DNA of 64,000 nucleotides from Mucilaginibacter galii (GTDB lineage: Bacteria; Bacteroidota; Bacteroidia; Sphingobacteriales; Sphingobacteriaceae), in contig NZ_BMDO01000012.1 of assembly GCF_014635825.1 (NCBI RefSeq), forward strand, positions 81,909 to 145,908, written 5' to 3'. Of the stretch, positions 1 through 7,678 are shown piece by piece. Within the stretch, counting starts at the first letter, position 1; every line of letters begins with the position of its first letter. Under the pieces are notes generated by a model, which was not told where the DNA came from, did not search any database, and worked only from the letters and a program-made list of their open reading frames with translations. Made by a program: the position numbers and the translations under genes.

Positions 1-475
1 TCCAGCCGTATTTTTCTGTATCGTTAAATTTAAAATGTACGGGGCGCTTTTCCATCCCTACAACCCAGGTAAAGGCAGCGGGCATGTTAAAGTGGGCCGT
101 ACTTTGGTCAATACCCACGTAAGTTCCATCCATATAATTACCAAACAAGGTATAGCTGATGATAACGGTAGTGCCATGTTGGGCTATTTCATACACATCG
201 CCCTCTACTTGCTTTACCGAAAGCAGGGTGTTCTTTTCGCCAAAAGCTTTTAAGTTGTAAATGTTCTTGCCAAACTCATGGGTGGCATACCTGCCGGGCG
301 ATGAACGGCTCATGCGAAACCTGAAAGTTCCGGCGGGTACTTCGGGCACCCTCATGCTAATTTCGGCCTCGTGGTGTGCCGCATTTGGGAACGAAACGGT
401 ATAATAAATGTCGCTTTGCGCAAAAGCTGCCGCCGATAGCAGCAGGGTCGCAGCCGATAGGTAAAGTTTTTTCAT
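1..475 (-). CDS. M61 family glycyl-aminopeptidase-like protein (5' part only)
   Basis: The first 158 residues of a secreted protein are visible; the gene runs off the left edge. It starts at the ATG at 475 with a clear Sec signal peptide (MKKLYLSAATLLLSAAAFAQ, cleavage after AQ). The following region, with RMSRSSPGRYATHEFGKN and NMPAAFTWVVGME, matches the beta-rich N-terminal domain of M61 peptidases. That family cleaves N-terminal Gly or Ala in the periplasm or outside the cell. The catalytic HExxH domain would lie beyond the window, so activity cannot be judged. Family assignment rests on remembered sequence pattern. Confidence 0.75.
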   Translation of the reverse strand, partial: MKKLYLSAATLLLSAAAFAQSDIYYTVSFPNAAHHEAEISMRVPEVPAGTFRFRMSRSSPGRYATHEFGKNIYNLKAFGEKNTLLSVKQVEGDVYEIAQHGTTVIISYTLFGNYMDGTYVGIDQSTAHFNMPAAFTWVVGMEKRPVHFKFNDTEKYGW

Positions 476-1176
476 GTTTAAGCAATATACTGGCTGAAAA
501 TAGGATAAAAATGGGAGATAGTTAGGAATCTTGTTTATTTAGGTTTAGTGAGTTTTTAAATTTATTCTGTGCTGTCAAACTTACTTCGTCTCGCTCATTG
601 CCGCGAGAGGCTACTTCTTTTGTCTTAGCCACAAAAAGCAAAAAGGCCAAGCCAGCACAATCCCTGCCTTTTCCCACAGGGCCCACTCCCGGCCGGGTGC
701 GCTGGCAGGCCCACCCTTCTTTTGAATGGTAGTGTAGATATTCTTAAAATTTGTGTTGCATAGCGTTGCTTTCAATTCCCTTACTCGGGAGGGCAGGGAG
801 GGGTCTAATGAAGCGTTCAAGAACCACGCGTCTTAAACCCTCACTGCCACTTGTTCCCTTCTCCGTCACCTCCCAGCTTCGGCTGAAAGCGGGGGAGCAC
901 TTGTTGGCCTTGTGCGCCGGCAGGGCCTTTTAGATTTGCATGTAGCGCAAGCCATGTGTGGGCGAAGCCATCGGGGTAAATCTAAACAGCCCGTGTTGCT
1001 GCCCCGCTTTGCAGGGTAAAGGCCTTGTGCGCAAAGAAGCATAGGGAGGTGACTTGATTTTTGGTTCTTTTTATCAAGAAAAAGAATAAAGGCCTCTGCG
1101 GCCATAGCAGACGAAGGTTGTTCACAAGTACCAACCCTAATTAGGATTTCCATTTAACAATCCCGAAATTTACACC
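476..1176. other. Intergenic region with nomadic repeat debris
   Basis: About 700 bases lie between the divergent M61 and rarA genes. No reading frame here has a plausible protein. The stretch holds a GC-rich segment with gggagggcagggaggggt (a member of the ccctccc palindrome family seen elsewhere in the window). It also holds two facing, diverged copies of a cacaaaaagcaaaaaggcc-like sequence, near 630-650 and 1065-1095. It looks like layered small repeats; promoters for both flanking genes must lie here but I could not place them. Confidence 0.4.
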
Positions 1177-2457
1177 ATGAATAACTTGCCGCCATTGGCC
1201 GAGCGTATGCGACCCAAATCGCTGGATGATTATGTAGGGCAAAAACATTTGGTAGGCCCTGGTGCGGTGCTGCGCAAGGCTATCGAATCGGGCAATTTAC
1301 CGTCGATGCTGTTTTGGGGGCCGCCGGGGGTGGGTAAAACTACGCTGGCATATATTATATCTCAGAACCTCAAACGTCCGTTTTTTGCGTTGAGTGCCAT
1401 TAACTCGGGGGTAAAAGATGTGCGGGAGGTTATTGAAAAAGCCACCCTGTTAAAACAAGGCGGACAAACCCTACCGGTTTTATTCATCGATGAGATCCAC
1501 CGTTTCTCCAAATCGCAGCAAGACTCGCTGCTGGGCGCGGTAGAGCGCGGTATTGTTACGTTAATTGGCGCCACTACCGAAAATCCATCGTTCGAGGTCA
1601 TCTCTGCGTTACTATCGCGTGCGCAGGTTTATATTTTGCAGCATCTTAATGAGGATGATTTAGTTAACCTGCTACATAAGGCTATGCGAGAGGATGAGGT
1701 GCTGAAACAAAAGAATATTGTTATCAAAGAACACGAAGCTTTGCTGCGCCTCTCAGGCGGCGATGCACGTAAACTGTTAAATATTTTTGAACTGCTCATT
1801 AATGCCATTGATGCGCCTGAAATTATCGTGACTAACCAGGCTGTGCTCGAAAATGTGCAGCAAAATATGGCGCTGTACGATAAGGCAGGAGAACAGCATT
1901 ATGATATTATTTCGGCCTTCATCAAATCCATGCGGGGCAGCGACCCTAACGGTGCCGTTTACTGGATGGCCCGTATGCTGGTAGGGGGCGAAGACCCTTC
2001 TTTTATTGCACGCCGTATGCTCATTTTAGCGTCTGAAGATATTGGCAATGCCAACCCTAATGCCCTGCTGCTGGCACAAAGCTGCTTTGAGGCCGTGAGG
2101 GTAATTGGAATGCCCGAAGCGCGCATCATCTTATCGCAAACGGCGGTTTACCTGGCTACCTCGGCCAAGAGTAATGCCAGCTATATGGCTATTGATACCG
2201 CCATGGCGCTGGTAAAACAAACCGGCGATTTGCCCGTGCCGTTGCACCTGCGCAACGCACCTACCAAACTCATGAAAAATATAGGCTACGGTAAAGATTA
2301 TAAGTATGCTCACAGCTACGAAGGCAGCTTTACCGAACAGGATTTTTTGCCCGATGCTGTTAAAGGAACCAAGCTTTACGACCCCGGCAGTAACGCCCGC
2401 GAAAACGAGGCCCGCGAAAAGCTGAAAAAATTATGGGGCGACCGCTACAAGTATTAA
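1177..2457 (+). CDS. rarA: Replication-associated recombination protein A (RarA/MgsA AAA+ ATPase)
   Basis: This 426-residue protein has the full RarA architecture. An AAA+ core carries Walker A GPPGVGKT (residues 48-55), Walker B LFIDEIHRF (about 102-110) and sensor 1 GATTENPSF. The C-terminal half is the helical tetramerisation region typical of RarA (GSDPNGAVYWMARM). RarA acts at stalled replication forks and is homologous to the clamp loader and RuvB. The start is the first ATG in frame with the conserved N-terminus PLAERMRPKSLDDYVGQ. It stands alone on the plus strand. Length and motifs are normal. Confidence 0.95.
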   Translation: MNNLPPLAERMRPKSLDDYVGQKHLVGPGAVLRKAIESGNLPSMLFWGPPGVGKTTLAYIISQNLKRPFFALSAINSGVKDVREVIEKATLLKQGGQTLPVLFIDEIHRFSKSQQDSLLGAVERGIVTLIGATTENPSFEVISALLSRAQVYILQHLNEDDLVNLLHKAMREDEVLKQKNIVIKEHEALLRLSGGDARKLLNIFELLINAIDAPEIIVTNQAVLENVQQNMALYDKAGEQHYDIISAFIKSMRGSDPNGAVYWMARMLVGGEDPSFIARRMLILASEDIGNANPNALLLAQSCFEAVRVIGMPEARIILSQTAVYLATSAKSNASYMAIDTAMALVKQTGDLPVPLHLRNAPTKLMKNIGYGKDYKYAHSYEGSFTEQDFLPDAVKGTKLYDPGSNARENEAREKLKKLWGDRYKY

Positions 2458-2497
2458 AACTTGTATCTATATTTAAGCCAGCAACTTAACTGTTATC

Positions 2498-2626
2498 ATG
2501 AAAAAGAAAATCACCTTAGGAAAAGTGGTACTCATAGTGTTCTTGGTTTTATTAGCTGTAGAATGGAAAGCTTTTAAAAATGGCGTAGTTGACGGCTGGA
2601 ATGAGACTATGGCGGCTACGAAGTAG
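2498..2626 (+). CDS. Small single-pass membrane protein, 42 residues
   Basis: A short frame starts 40 bases after rarA at an ATG preceded by an A/T-rich stretch. It encodes a charged N-terminus (MKKKITLGK), one hydrophobic helix (VVLIVFLVLLAVEW) and a polar tail (KAFKNGVVDGWNETMAATK). The helix followed by FKNGVVDGWN is like small Bacteroidota membrane proteins that carry an F-x-x-G-x-x-D-G-[WY] tail. Function is unknown. It may be co-transcribed with rarA. The coding call rests on composition and this pattern only. Confidence 0.55.
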   Translation: MKKKITLGKVVLIVFLVLLAVEWKAFKNGVVDGWNETMAATK

Positions 2627-2647
2627 TATTTATAGTGGTGTGGTGAT

Positions 2648-2713
2648 AACACCGACCACAGGCATAATTTTTTGCGTTGTAGAAGTGGTACGGTAAAAAC
2701 ACCGACCACAGGC
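2648..2713 (+). repeat. Direct repeat pair aacaccgaccacaggc
   Basis: The 16-base sequence aacaccgaccacaggc occurs at 2648-2663 and again at 2698-2713, exactly 50 bases apart. Each copy is preceded by a gtggt motif. They lie between the 42-residue gene and the astacin-like gene. They look like fragments of a nomadic intergenic repeat. Confidence 0.6.
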
Positions 2714-2846
2714 TGAAATAATCAGTTATTTATGTGTCGTGATAAAAACAAGCTTGATTTTAACATTTGTTTAAAATAAAATTTCTTTAAAAGAAATTCA
2801 GATTTGTATCTTGCTCATATAAATTAACTATCACAATCTTATTTCA

Positions 2847-4064
2847 ATGAGAAAACTCCTACACTTAATCATCTTAATTTCCTTAGCAGCAACATTTACT
2901 TCCTGTCGGAAATCTACAATCGCTTTGAATAACACAAGTGAACTAAAAAGCTCTACTAATTGTCATTGTGAATCAGAAGAGGCATTGCCTAATATACAGG
3001 GGCAGGTGATTACTTATAAATTCAGAGGTAGAGATTTGAATGTTGTAAAGAAAGATAAAGCTTATGTCTTAGAAGGTGACATTATTCTTTCGCCCGAGCA
3101 GATTGCACTTTTTGAAAAATCTACTAAACAGAAATTTAAAGGGTCTTTCGCTGCAATAAAAACAGCATTTATTAACACTTGGCAATCTGGCGTTGTTTAT
3201 TGGGATGTTGATTCAAATGTGCCCAATCAGAGTCGAATCACTAATGCAATTGCTACATGGGAGGCATATACAAGAATTAGATTTGTACGGAAATCGGGTT
3301 ATGCTAGTAGCTGGGTACACATTAAACGTGGTGATGGATGTTCCTCTTTTGTGGGAAGAAAGATGGGAGAACAAGAGCTAACCTTAAGTGATGATTGTTC
3401 GGAGGGTAATACCTTACATGAATTAGGCCATGCTATTGGATTATTTCATGAGCAAAGCCGAGAGGATAGAGATTTATACATTAATATTCATGAGGAAAAC
3501 ATCGAGTTAGGCAAAAAACATAATTTTGAAAAGTATTCGGAAAGCGGCGATTGGGGGCTTGATTACGGTCCTTTTGATTTTAATTCTATTATGATGTATA
3601 GTTCTAAAGCATTTAGTAAGAATAACTTGCCAACTATTACTAAAAAAGACGGAACAGAATATTCTACCAATCGCTCTTATTTAACACAAACAGACATTGA
3701 TGCGATCAATTACCTATACGAACCGATAGGTATTGGGTATGATGAAACACAGAATTGGTATCAAGATACTGGCTTCGATAGGGTTTACGACAGTGATGTA
3801 GAAATTTATTTCACAAATCAAACTGGTAGAGCAAGTCTTACTAAGCCAATAGAAGTACGTGTAGCCAAATACAGAACAGAATATAATCCGTTAGGTCAGG
3901 GGTATGGTAGTACTTATGCTGTATGGTCAAACGTTATTGGTTTTCCAGCAGGAGTTGCGAATTACTATGCAGGAACTTACAGTGTTAATGAACATTATAA
4001 TCAGCGGATGGATCCCGAGCCAAATTCTTTCTATGAATATATTGGCGCACAGCGACTGAAGTAA
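2847..4064 (+). CDS. Astacin-like (M12A) zinc metallopeptidase lipoprotein
   Basis: This 405-residue protein has a lipoprotein signal (LAATFTSC, acylated Cys about residue 20), so it should be anchored on an envelope membrane. The astacin zinc site HELGHAIGLFHE (HExxHxxGxxHE) lies near residue 193, and the Met-turn SIMMYSSKAF near residue 250. A propeptide-like segment precedes the catalytic domain, and about 110 residues of unknown fold follow it. The codons are clearly more A+T-rich than those of rarA upstream or the SPFH gene downstream, which suggests relatively recent transfer. Substrate is unknown. It is monocistronic, with A/T-rich flanks. Confidence 0.85.
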   Translation: MRKLLHLIILISLAATFTSCRKSTIALNNTSELKSSTNCHCESEEALPNIQGQVITYKFRGRDLNVVKKDKAYVLEGDIILSPEQIALFEKSTKQKFKGSFAAIKTAFINTWQSGVVYWDVDSNVPNQSRITNAIATWEAYTRIRFVRKSGYASSWVHIKRGDGCSSFVGRKMGEQELTLSDDCSEGNTLHELGHAIGLFHEQSREDRDLYINIHEENIELGKKHNFEKYSESGDWGLDYGPFDFNSIMMYSSKAFSKNNLPTITKKDGTEYSTNRSYLTQTDIDAINYLYEPIGIGYDETQNWYQDTGFDRVYDSDVEIYFTNQTGRASLTKPIEVRVAKYRTEYNPLGQGYGSTYAVWSNVIGFPAGVANYYAGTYSVNEHYNQRMDPEPNSFYEYIGAQRLK

Positions 4065-4277
4065 GGTATAGTAGTACGAACGTTGTAGACCTTATCATTA
4101 CTTGTTTAAAAGCGTTCATGTTTGAACGCTTTTAAACTTTAAGCGGTTCAACATAATCTTAATGAGCAATTATCCGCTTACAATAATTATATACTTTTTA
4201 TCCGTTCGTAAATTAAAAAATGCAGTGTGAAAACTTTGATCCTTCCCCCCTGAAGTCCAAAAGTCCTTTATCCTCCT

Positions 4278-5180
4278 TTACTGCCCTCCCAAAATCACCG
4301 GCGTTTTCCCATTGCCCATAATGATCACTTTAGTATTGGGCGATAGGGCAATGGCTTTTTGTGCCTGGATGCTTTCGTATTGTAATTGCTTGTCTGATAG
4401 GCCAGTAGATAGCGTCTTTTGGTAGTCGGCTATACCCTGGGCTTCTACACGCTTGCGTTCGGCTTCCTGGCGTTCTTTTTGGAGCACGAATTGCATTTTC
4501 TGGGCTTCCTGCTCGGCATTGATCTTTGATTCGATACTGGCTTTTACCGAGGCAGGTAAAGCCACATTGCGGATGAGGATCTGTTGTAGTTCTAAGCCAT
4601 TTTTAGCAAAGTTCTGACTAATGGTTTGAAATATACGGTCCTGAAATTCCTGGCGTTTTACCGAATAGAGGTCTACTGCCTGATAATTTACGGCGTTATC
4701 ACGTAGTACGGTACGGGTTACAGGGCGCACCAGTTTATCCACATAATCAACCCCAATGTTCTGGTAAATAAATGGTGCCTTGCTGGCTTTTACCCTAAAC
4801 AAGGTAGACAGGTCGATAGTGACCTCCAAGCCGTCGGAACATAATACTTTAATGGCATCATCGCCCACCACTTCGCCCTCGCTGTGTACGCCGCTCATGG
4901 TGTAATTTTGTGTTTGAATATTGAATGTGGTTACATCAACCAGCGGGTTGATGACATGCAGGCCACTTTCCAAAACCTGGTTTTGCACCTTGCCAAACAA
5001 CGTTTGCACACCGGCTTTTCCGGGGGGGATGGTTTTAAAAGCCGATAGCAGCGCACCCAGCACTATTACCACAATGCCTGCCGTAGTGGCTACACCACTA
5101 AAACGGCTGTTGGTAGTATTGGATTGCTTTAGCACTATGCCCGCTACCAGAAACACCAGCCCCAGAAAAATCAGTATCAT
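4278..5180 (-). CDS. SPFH/prohibitin-family membrane protein
   Basis: The 300-residue protein begins with one or two hydrophobic segments (FLGLVFLVAGIVL and a second near residues 30-45). An SPFH (band 7) domain follows (IPPGKAGVQTLFGKV, residues about 52-66, then LHVINPL). A charged coiled-coil (AEQEAQKMQFVLQKERQEAE) precedes the C-terminus. Prohibitin/HflC-like proteins form ring scaffolds in membranes and often modulate FtsH-type proteases; no protease gene is adjacent here. It is the third gene of a minus-strand group after the rhodanese and the small membrane protein, with a 4-base gap to the latter. Confidence 0.88.
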   Translation of the reverse strand: MILIFLGLVFLVAGIVLKQSNTTNSRFSGVATTAGIVVIVLGALLSAFKTIPPGKAGVQTLFGKVQNQVLESGLHVINPLVDVTTFNIQTQNYTMSGVHSEGEVVGDDAIKVLCSDGLEVTIDLSTLFRVKASKAPFIYQNIGVDYVDKLVRPVTRTVLRDNAVNYQAVDLYSVKRQEFQDRIFQTISQNFAKNGLELQQILIRNVALPASVKASIESKINAEQEAQKMQFVLQKERQEAERKRVEAQGIADYQKTLSTGLSDKQLQYESIQAQKAIALSPNTKVIIMGNGKTPVILGGQ

Positions 5181-5184
5181 CAGT

Positions 5185-5379
5185 TTATTTAGTTTTAGGA
5201 TCTTCCATTGCTCTCACTTCTTTAAGCAGACGTACCTTCAGCACTATAAATATAGCGGCTAAAACTACGGCACCTGTTAAAAAATCGTACCGGTGATTGG
5301 TAAACCCCCAGTACACGGTGTACAAGCATATAAATATAGCTATATTATATACCACACTCAAAAACATTTTTCCGGCCAT
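5185..5379 (-). CDS. Small two-helix membrane protein, 64 residues
   Basis: The protein has two hydrophobic helices (VVYNIAIFICLYTVYWGF and the segment around FLTGAVVLAAIFIVLKV) and a short basic/acidic tail. It starts one base after the rhodanese stop and ends 4 bases before the SPFH gene, so it is surely part of that operon. It resembles small uncharacterised Sphingobacteriaceae membrane proteins; I recall a DUF6358-like family but cannot confirm it. No function is proposed. Confidence 0.75.
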   Translation of the reverse strand: MAGKMFLSVVYNIAIFICLYTVYWGFTNHRYDFLTGAVVLAAIFIVLKVRLLKEVRAMEDPKTK

Positions 5380-5380
5380 A

Positions 5381-5695
5381 TTAATACACGCTAATGCTCG
5401 GATCTATTTGATCGGCCCAGGCCAGGATGCCGCCTTGCAAGTTATATAAATTAGTGTAACCCTGAGCTTCTAACTGCATAATAGCCATGGCACTGCGTTT
5501 ACCGCTGCGGCACATTACCACTACGGGTTTATCTTTACTTATTTTATCTGTTTCAATTAAAACGCCGCCCAACGGTATGTTTTTTCCTTCCAGGTTCGAC
5601 ATTTCGTATTCAAAATCTTCGCGCACATCTATTAGCTGAAAATCTTCGCCGGCATCTTTCATTCTTTTCAGTTCTTCTACAGTTATTTCTTGCAT
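5381..5695 (-). CDS. Rhodanese-like sulfurtransferase domain protein
   Basis: A single rhodanese domain of 104 residues. I choose the ATG at 5695 (MQEITVEELKRMKDAGE), which is where such domains begin; an in-frame ATG at 5716 would add seven unconserved residues. The substrate loop VMCRSGKRS holds the catalytic Cys (residue 62). The fold elements LIDVREDFEYE and GGILAWADQID are both present. Single-domain rhodaneses carry persulfide sulfur in the cytoplasm. It is first in a three-gene minus-strand operon with a small membrane protein and an SPFH protein. Confidence 0.9.
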   Translation of the reverse strand: MQEITVEELKRMKDAGEDFQLIDVREDFEYEMSNLEGKNIPLGGVLIETDKISKDKPVVVMCRSGKRSAMAIMQLEAQGYTNLYNLQGGILAWADQIDPSISVY

Positions 5696-5822
5696 GGTTG
5701 TAAATTTATGGTTCAAAGGTAGTTGTTTTGCACATAAATAATCAGTCGTAAAAGTGTAACAATCAGTGCCGCGGGGCGTTTCATAAGAGAATACGGCATT
5801 TAATTTCGTATATTAGTTATTC

Positions 5823-6941
5823 ATGAGAAAAGTAACCCGCTTTTTTTGGTTCTGTTCGGGAGCGCACATCGATACCTTAAAAAAGTACCCCATTGAGCAC
5901 AACAGGTATGTGGGCATTGGGGCCACTATATTTTTTACAGCTTTATTTGCCTGTTTATCGGGCGGTTATGCCATGTATTTTGTGTTTAGCGGTAATCCGC
6001 TGGCCGTTGTTTTCGCTATACTATTTGGCTTAATATGGGGGCTGGCCATTTTTAACATGGACCGCTACATCGTATCGAGTATTAACAAGCAGGGCAGCAG
6101 TAACCAGCAACTGTTACAGGCATTGCCCCGTATTTTGCTGGCCATCATGATAGGGGTGGTAATTTCGCGCCCACTGGAGTTGAAAATTTTTGATAAAGAG
6201 ATTCGCGGCAAATTGAAAGAGTCGTACTCTAAAGGCCAAAACCGCAAGATTGACACACTCCAAAAAACGTATACTCAAAAATACGCTATGGAGATGGCCA
6301 AAAATAAGGACTTAAAACTGGAGAAAGACTCCTTAGAACGCGATATTAACCGCTCGCGGGTACAACTGAACCAGGAAGTTTTTGGCAACAAAAACGACCA
6401 AACATCAGGTATTTCGGGTTACGGCACCTACGCTAAGCAAAAAGAAGCTGTTTTGCTGGAAAAAGAGACGCGCTTAAAAATAGTAACCCAAGAAGTTGAC
6501 CGTTTGGACCAGTACCTGAGCCAGCGTAAGGATTATGAAGGCCTGAATAGCACCCGCCTTTTTACCGGTACACAATTAGATAGCCTGGCCAACGTTGCCG
6601 GCTTTGCCGACCGTAACTGGGCGCTGGGGCAACTTTCTTTTAGGCAAGATGGCACCAAGGATTTAGATACTTACCTGGCACAATCATTTATAGGCTATCT
6701 GTTTATTTTATTTGAGTGTTTGCCGGTATTTGTGAAATTGATGTCGCCTAAGGGTCCGTATGATGTGGCCGTTGCCCGTTTGGCCGAAGCCAATATTCAT
6801 TTTGCCGAGCGCGATAAAGATCGTGAAATGGTAGTGACCGATGAGGTTTTTGACCACCAGGTAGATGCCGATATCCAAAAGCGAAAGAAGCTCATCACCG
6901 GGCAATCTGACTACGATCTGGAACGGCATAGTTATGATTAA
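5823..6941 (+). CDS. DUF4407 family membrane protein
   Basis: This 372-residue protein starts with the family signature FFWFCSGAHIDTLKKYP. It has about three hydrophobic helices in the first 120 residues, then a long charged coiled-coil (about 125-250), then another helix near YLFILFECLPVFVKLM. This matches DUF4407 membrane proteins in length and order. Their function is unknown. It is divergent from the rhodanese operon and followed 23 bases later by the AlkA-like gene, with which it may be co-transcribed. Confidence 0.85.
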   Translation: MRKVTRFFWFCSGAHIDTLKKYPIEHNRYVGIGATIFFTALFACLSGGYAMYFVFSGNPLAVVFAILFGLIWGLAIFNMDRYIVSSINKQGSSNQQLLQALPRILLAIMIGVVISRPLELKIFDKEIRGKLKESYSKGQNRKIDTLQKTYTQKYAMEMAKNKDLKLEKDSLERDINRSRVQLNQEVFGNKNDQTSGISGYGTYAKQKEAVLLEKETRLKIVTQEVDRLDQYLSQRKDYEGLNSTRLFTGTQLDSLANVAGFADRNWALGQLSFRQDGTKDLDTYLAQSFIGYLFILFECLPVFVKLMSPKGPYDVAVARLAEANIHFAERDKDREMVVTDEVFDHQVDADIQKRKKLITGQSDYDLERHSYD

Positions 6942-6964
6942 GGTGTGTCCCAGTTCGATAATTA

Positions 6965-7582
6965 ATGACCTTTAACCAGGATAACTATCACCAGCTTTGC
7001 GACCATTTAGCTACCGAAGATGGTGATTTTAAAAGTATTATCGACCGGCATGGTTACCCGCCATTTTGGTCGCGCGCTAATAGTTTTGAAACACTGGTGC
7101 ATATTATTTTAGAGCAGCAGGTATCATTGGCGTCGGCATTGTCGGCTTTGAATAAGCTGAAGGATCGGATACAGGAAATTACCCCGTCGCGCGTACTGAT
7201 GTTAACCGACGAGGAGTTGAAAGCCTGTTATTTCAGCAGGCAAAAAACCGTTTATGTTAAGTATTTAGCCGAAGCCCTGCTAAGTGGACAACTTAACCTG
7301 CAAGAGCTCGAAACTTTGCCTGATGATGGGACCCGCAAAAAACTTACGGCGCTCAAAGGCATTGGCAACTGGACGGTAGACATCTATCTGCTGATGGTGC
7401 TGCACCGCACCAATATCTTTCCCATAGGCGATCTGGCCATTGTAAACGCCATGAAGCGCTTAAAGCCTGTGCCTACCGCCGCCACGAAAGAACACTTACT
7501 GCAAATAGCCGAACAATGGCAACCCTACCGCAGCGTAGCGGCTATGCTGCTGTGGCATTATTATTTAAGCCCTCGGGATTGA
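6965..7582 (+). CDS. DNA-3-methyladenine glycosylase II-like protein (HhH-GPD)
   Basis: The 205-residue protein has the HhH-GPD base-excision fold. The helix-hairpin-helix is LKGIGNWTV (residues about 130-138) and the catalytic Asp follows in IFPIGDLAI (Asp156). There is no 4Fe-4S cluster motif at the C-terminus, which fits the AlkA/MAG group rather than Nth or MutY. It should excise alkylated purines. The length fits the short AlkA forms that lack the N-terminal beta domain. It lies 23 bases after the DUF4407 gene. Confidence 0.9.
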   Translation: MTFNQDNYHQLCDHLATEDGDFKSIIDRHGYPPFWSRANSFETLVHIILEQQVSLASALSALNKLKDRIQEITPSRVLMLTDEELKACYFSRQKTVYVKYLAEALLSGQLNLQELETLPDDGTRKKLTALKGIGNWTVDIYLLMVLHRTNIFPIGDLAIVNAMKRLKPVPTAATKEHLLQIAEQWQPYRSVAAMLLWHYYLSPRD

Positions 7583-7592
7583 GCCAAGATCT

Positions 7593-7651
7593 AAGAAACA
7601 AGAGCCAAGATAAATGTTTGAAAACATCTTGTTTCTTGGCTCTTGTTTCTT
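7593..7651. repeat. Palindrome between convergent genes
   Basis: Arms at 7593-7620 and 7622-7651 are inverted copies of aagaaacaagagccaaga, with a second inner pairing around atgttt/aaacat. It sits between the convergent glycosylase and cyanophycin synthetase genes. It could terminate transcription from either side, but it also resembles the window's caagagccaag-type nomadic repeats. Confidence 0.55.
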
Positions 7652-7678
7652 GTGTTTCTTGCTTCTATTAACTCCCCT

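Noticed and set aside
611..1153. Several 60-95 residue frames in the gap before rarA
   Set aside because: They overlap repeat debris, have unlike-protein composition, and overlap each other on both strands.
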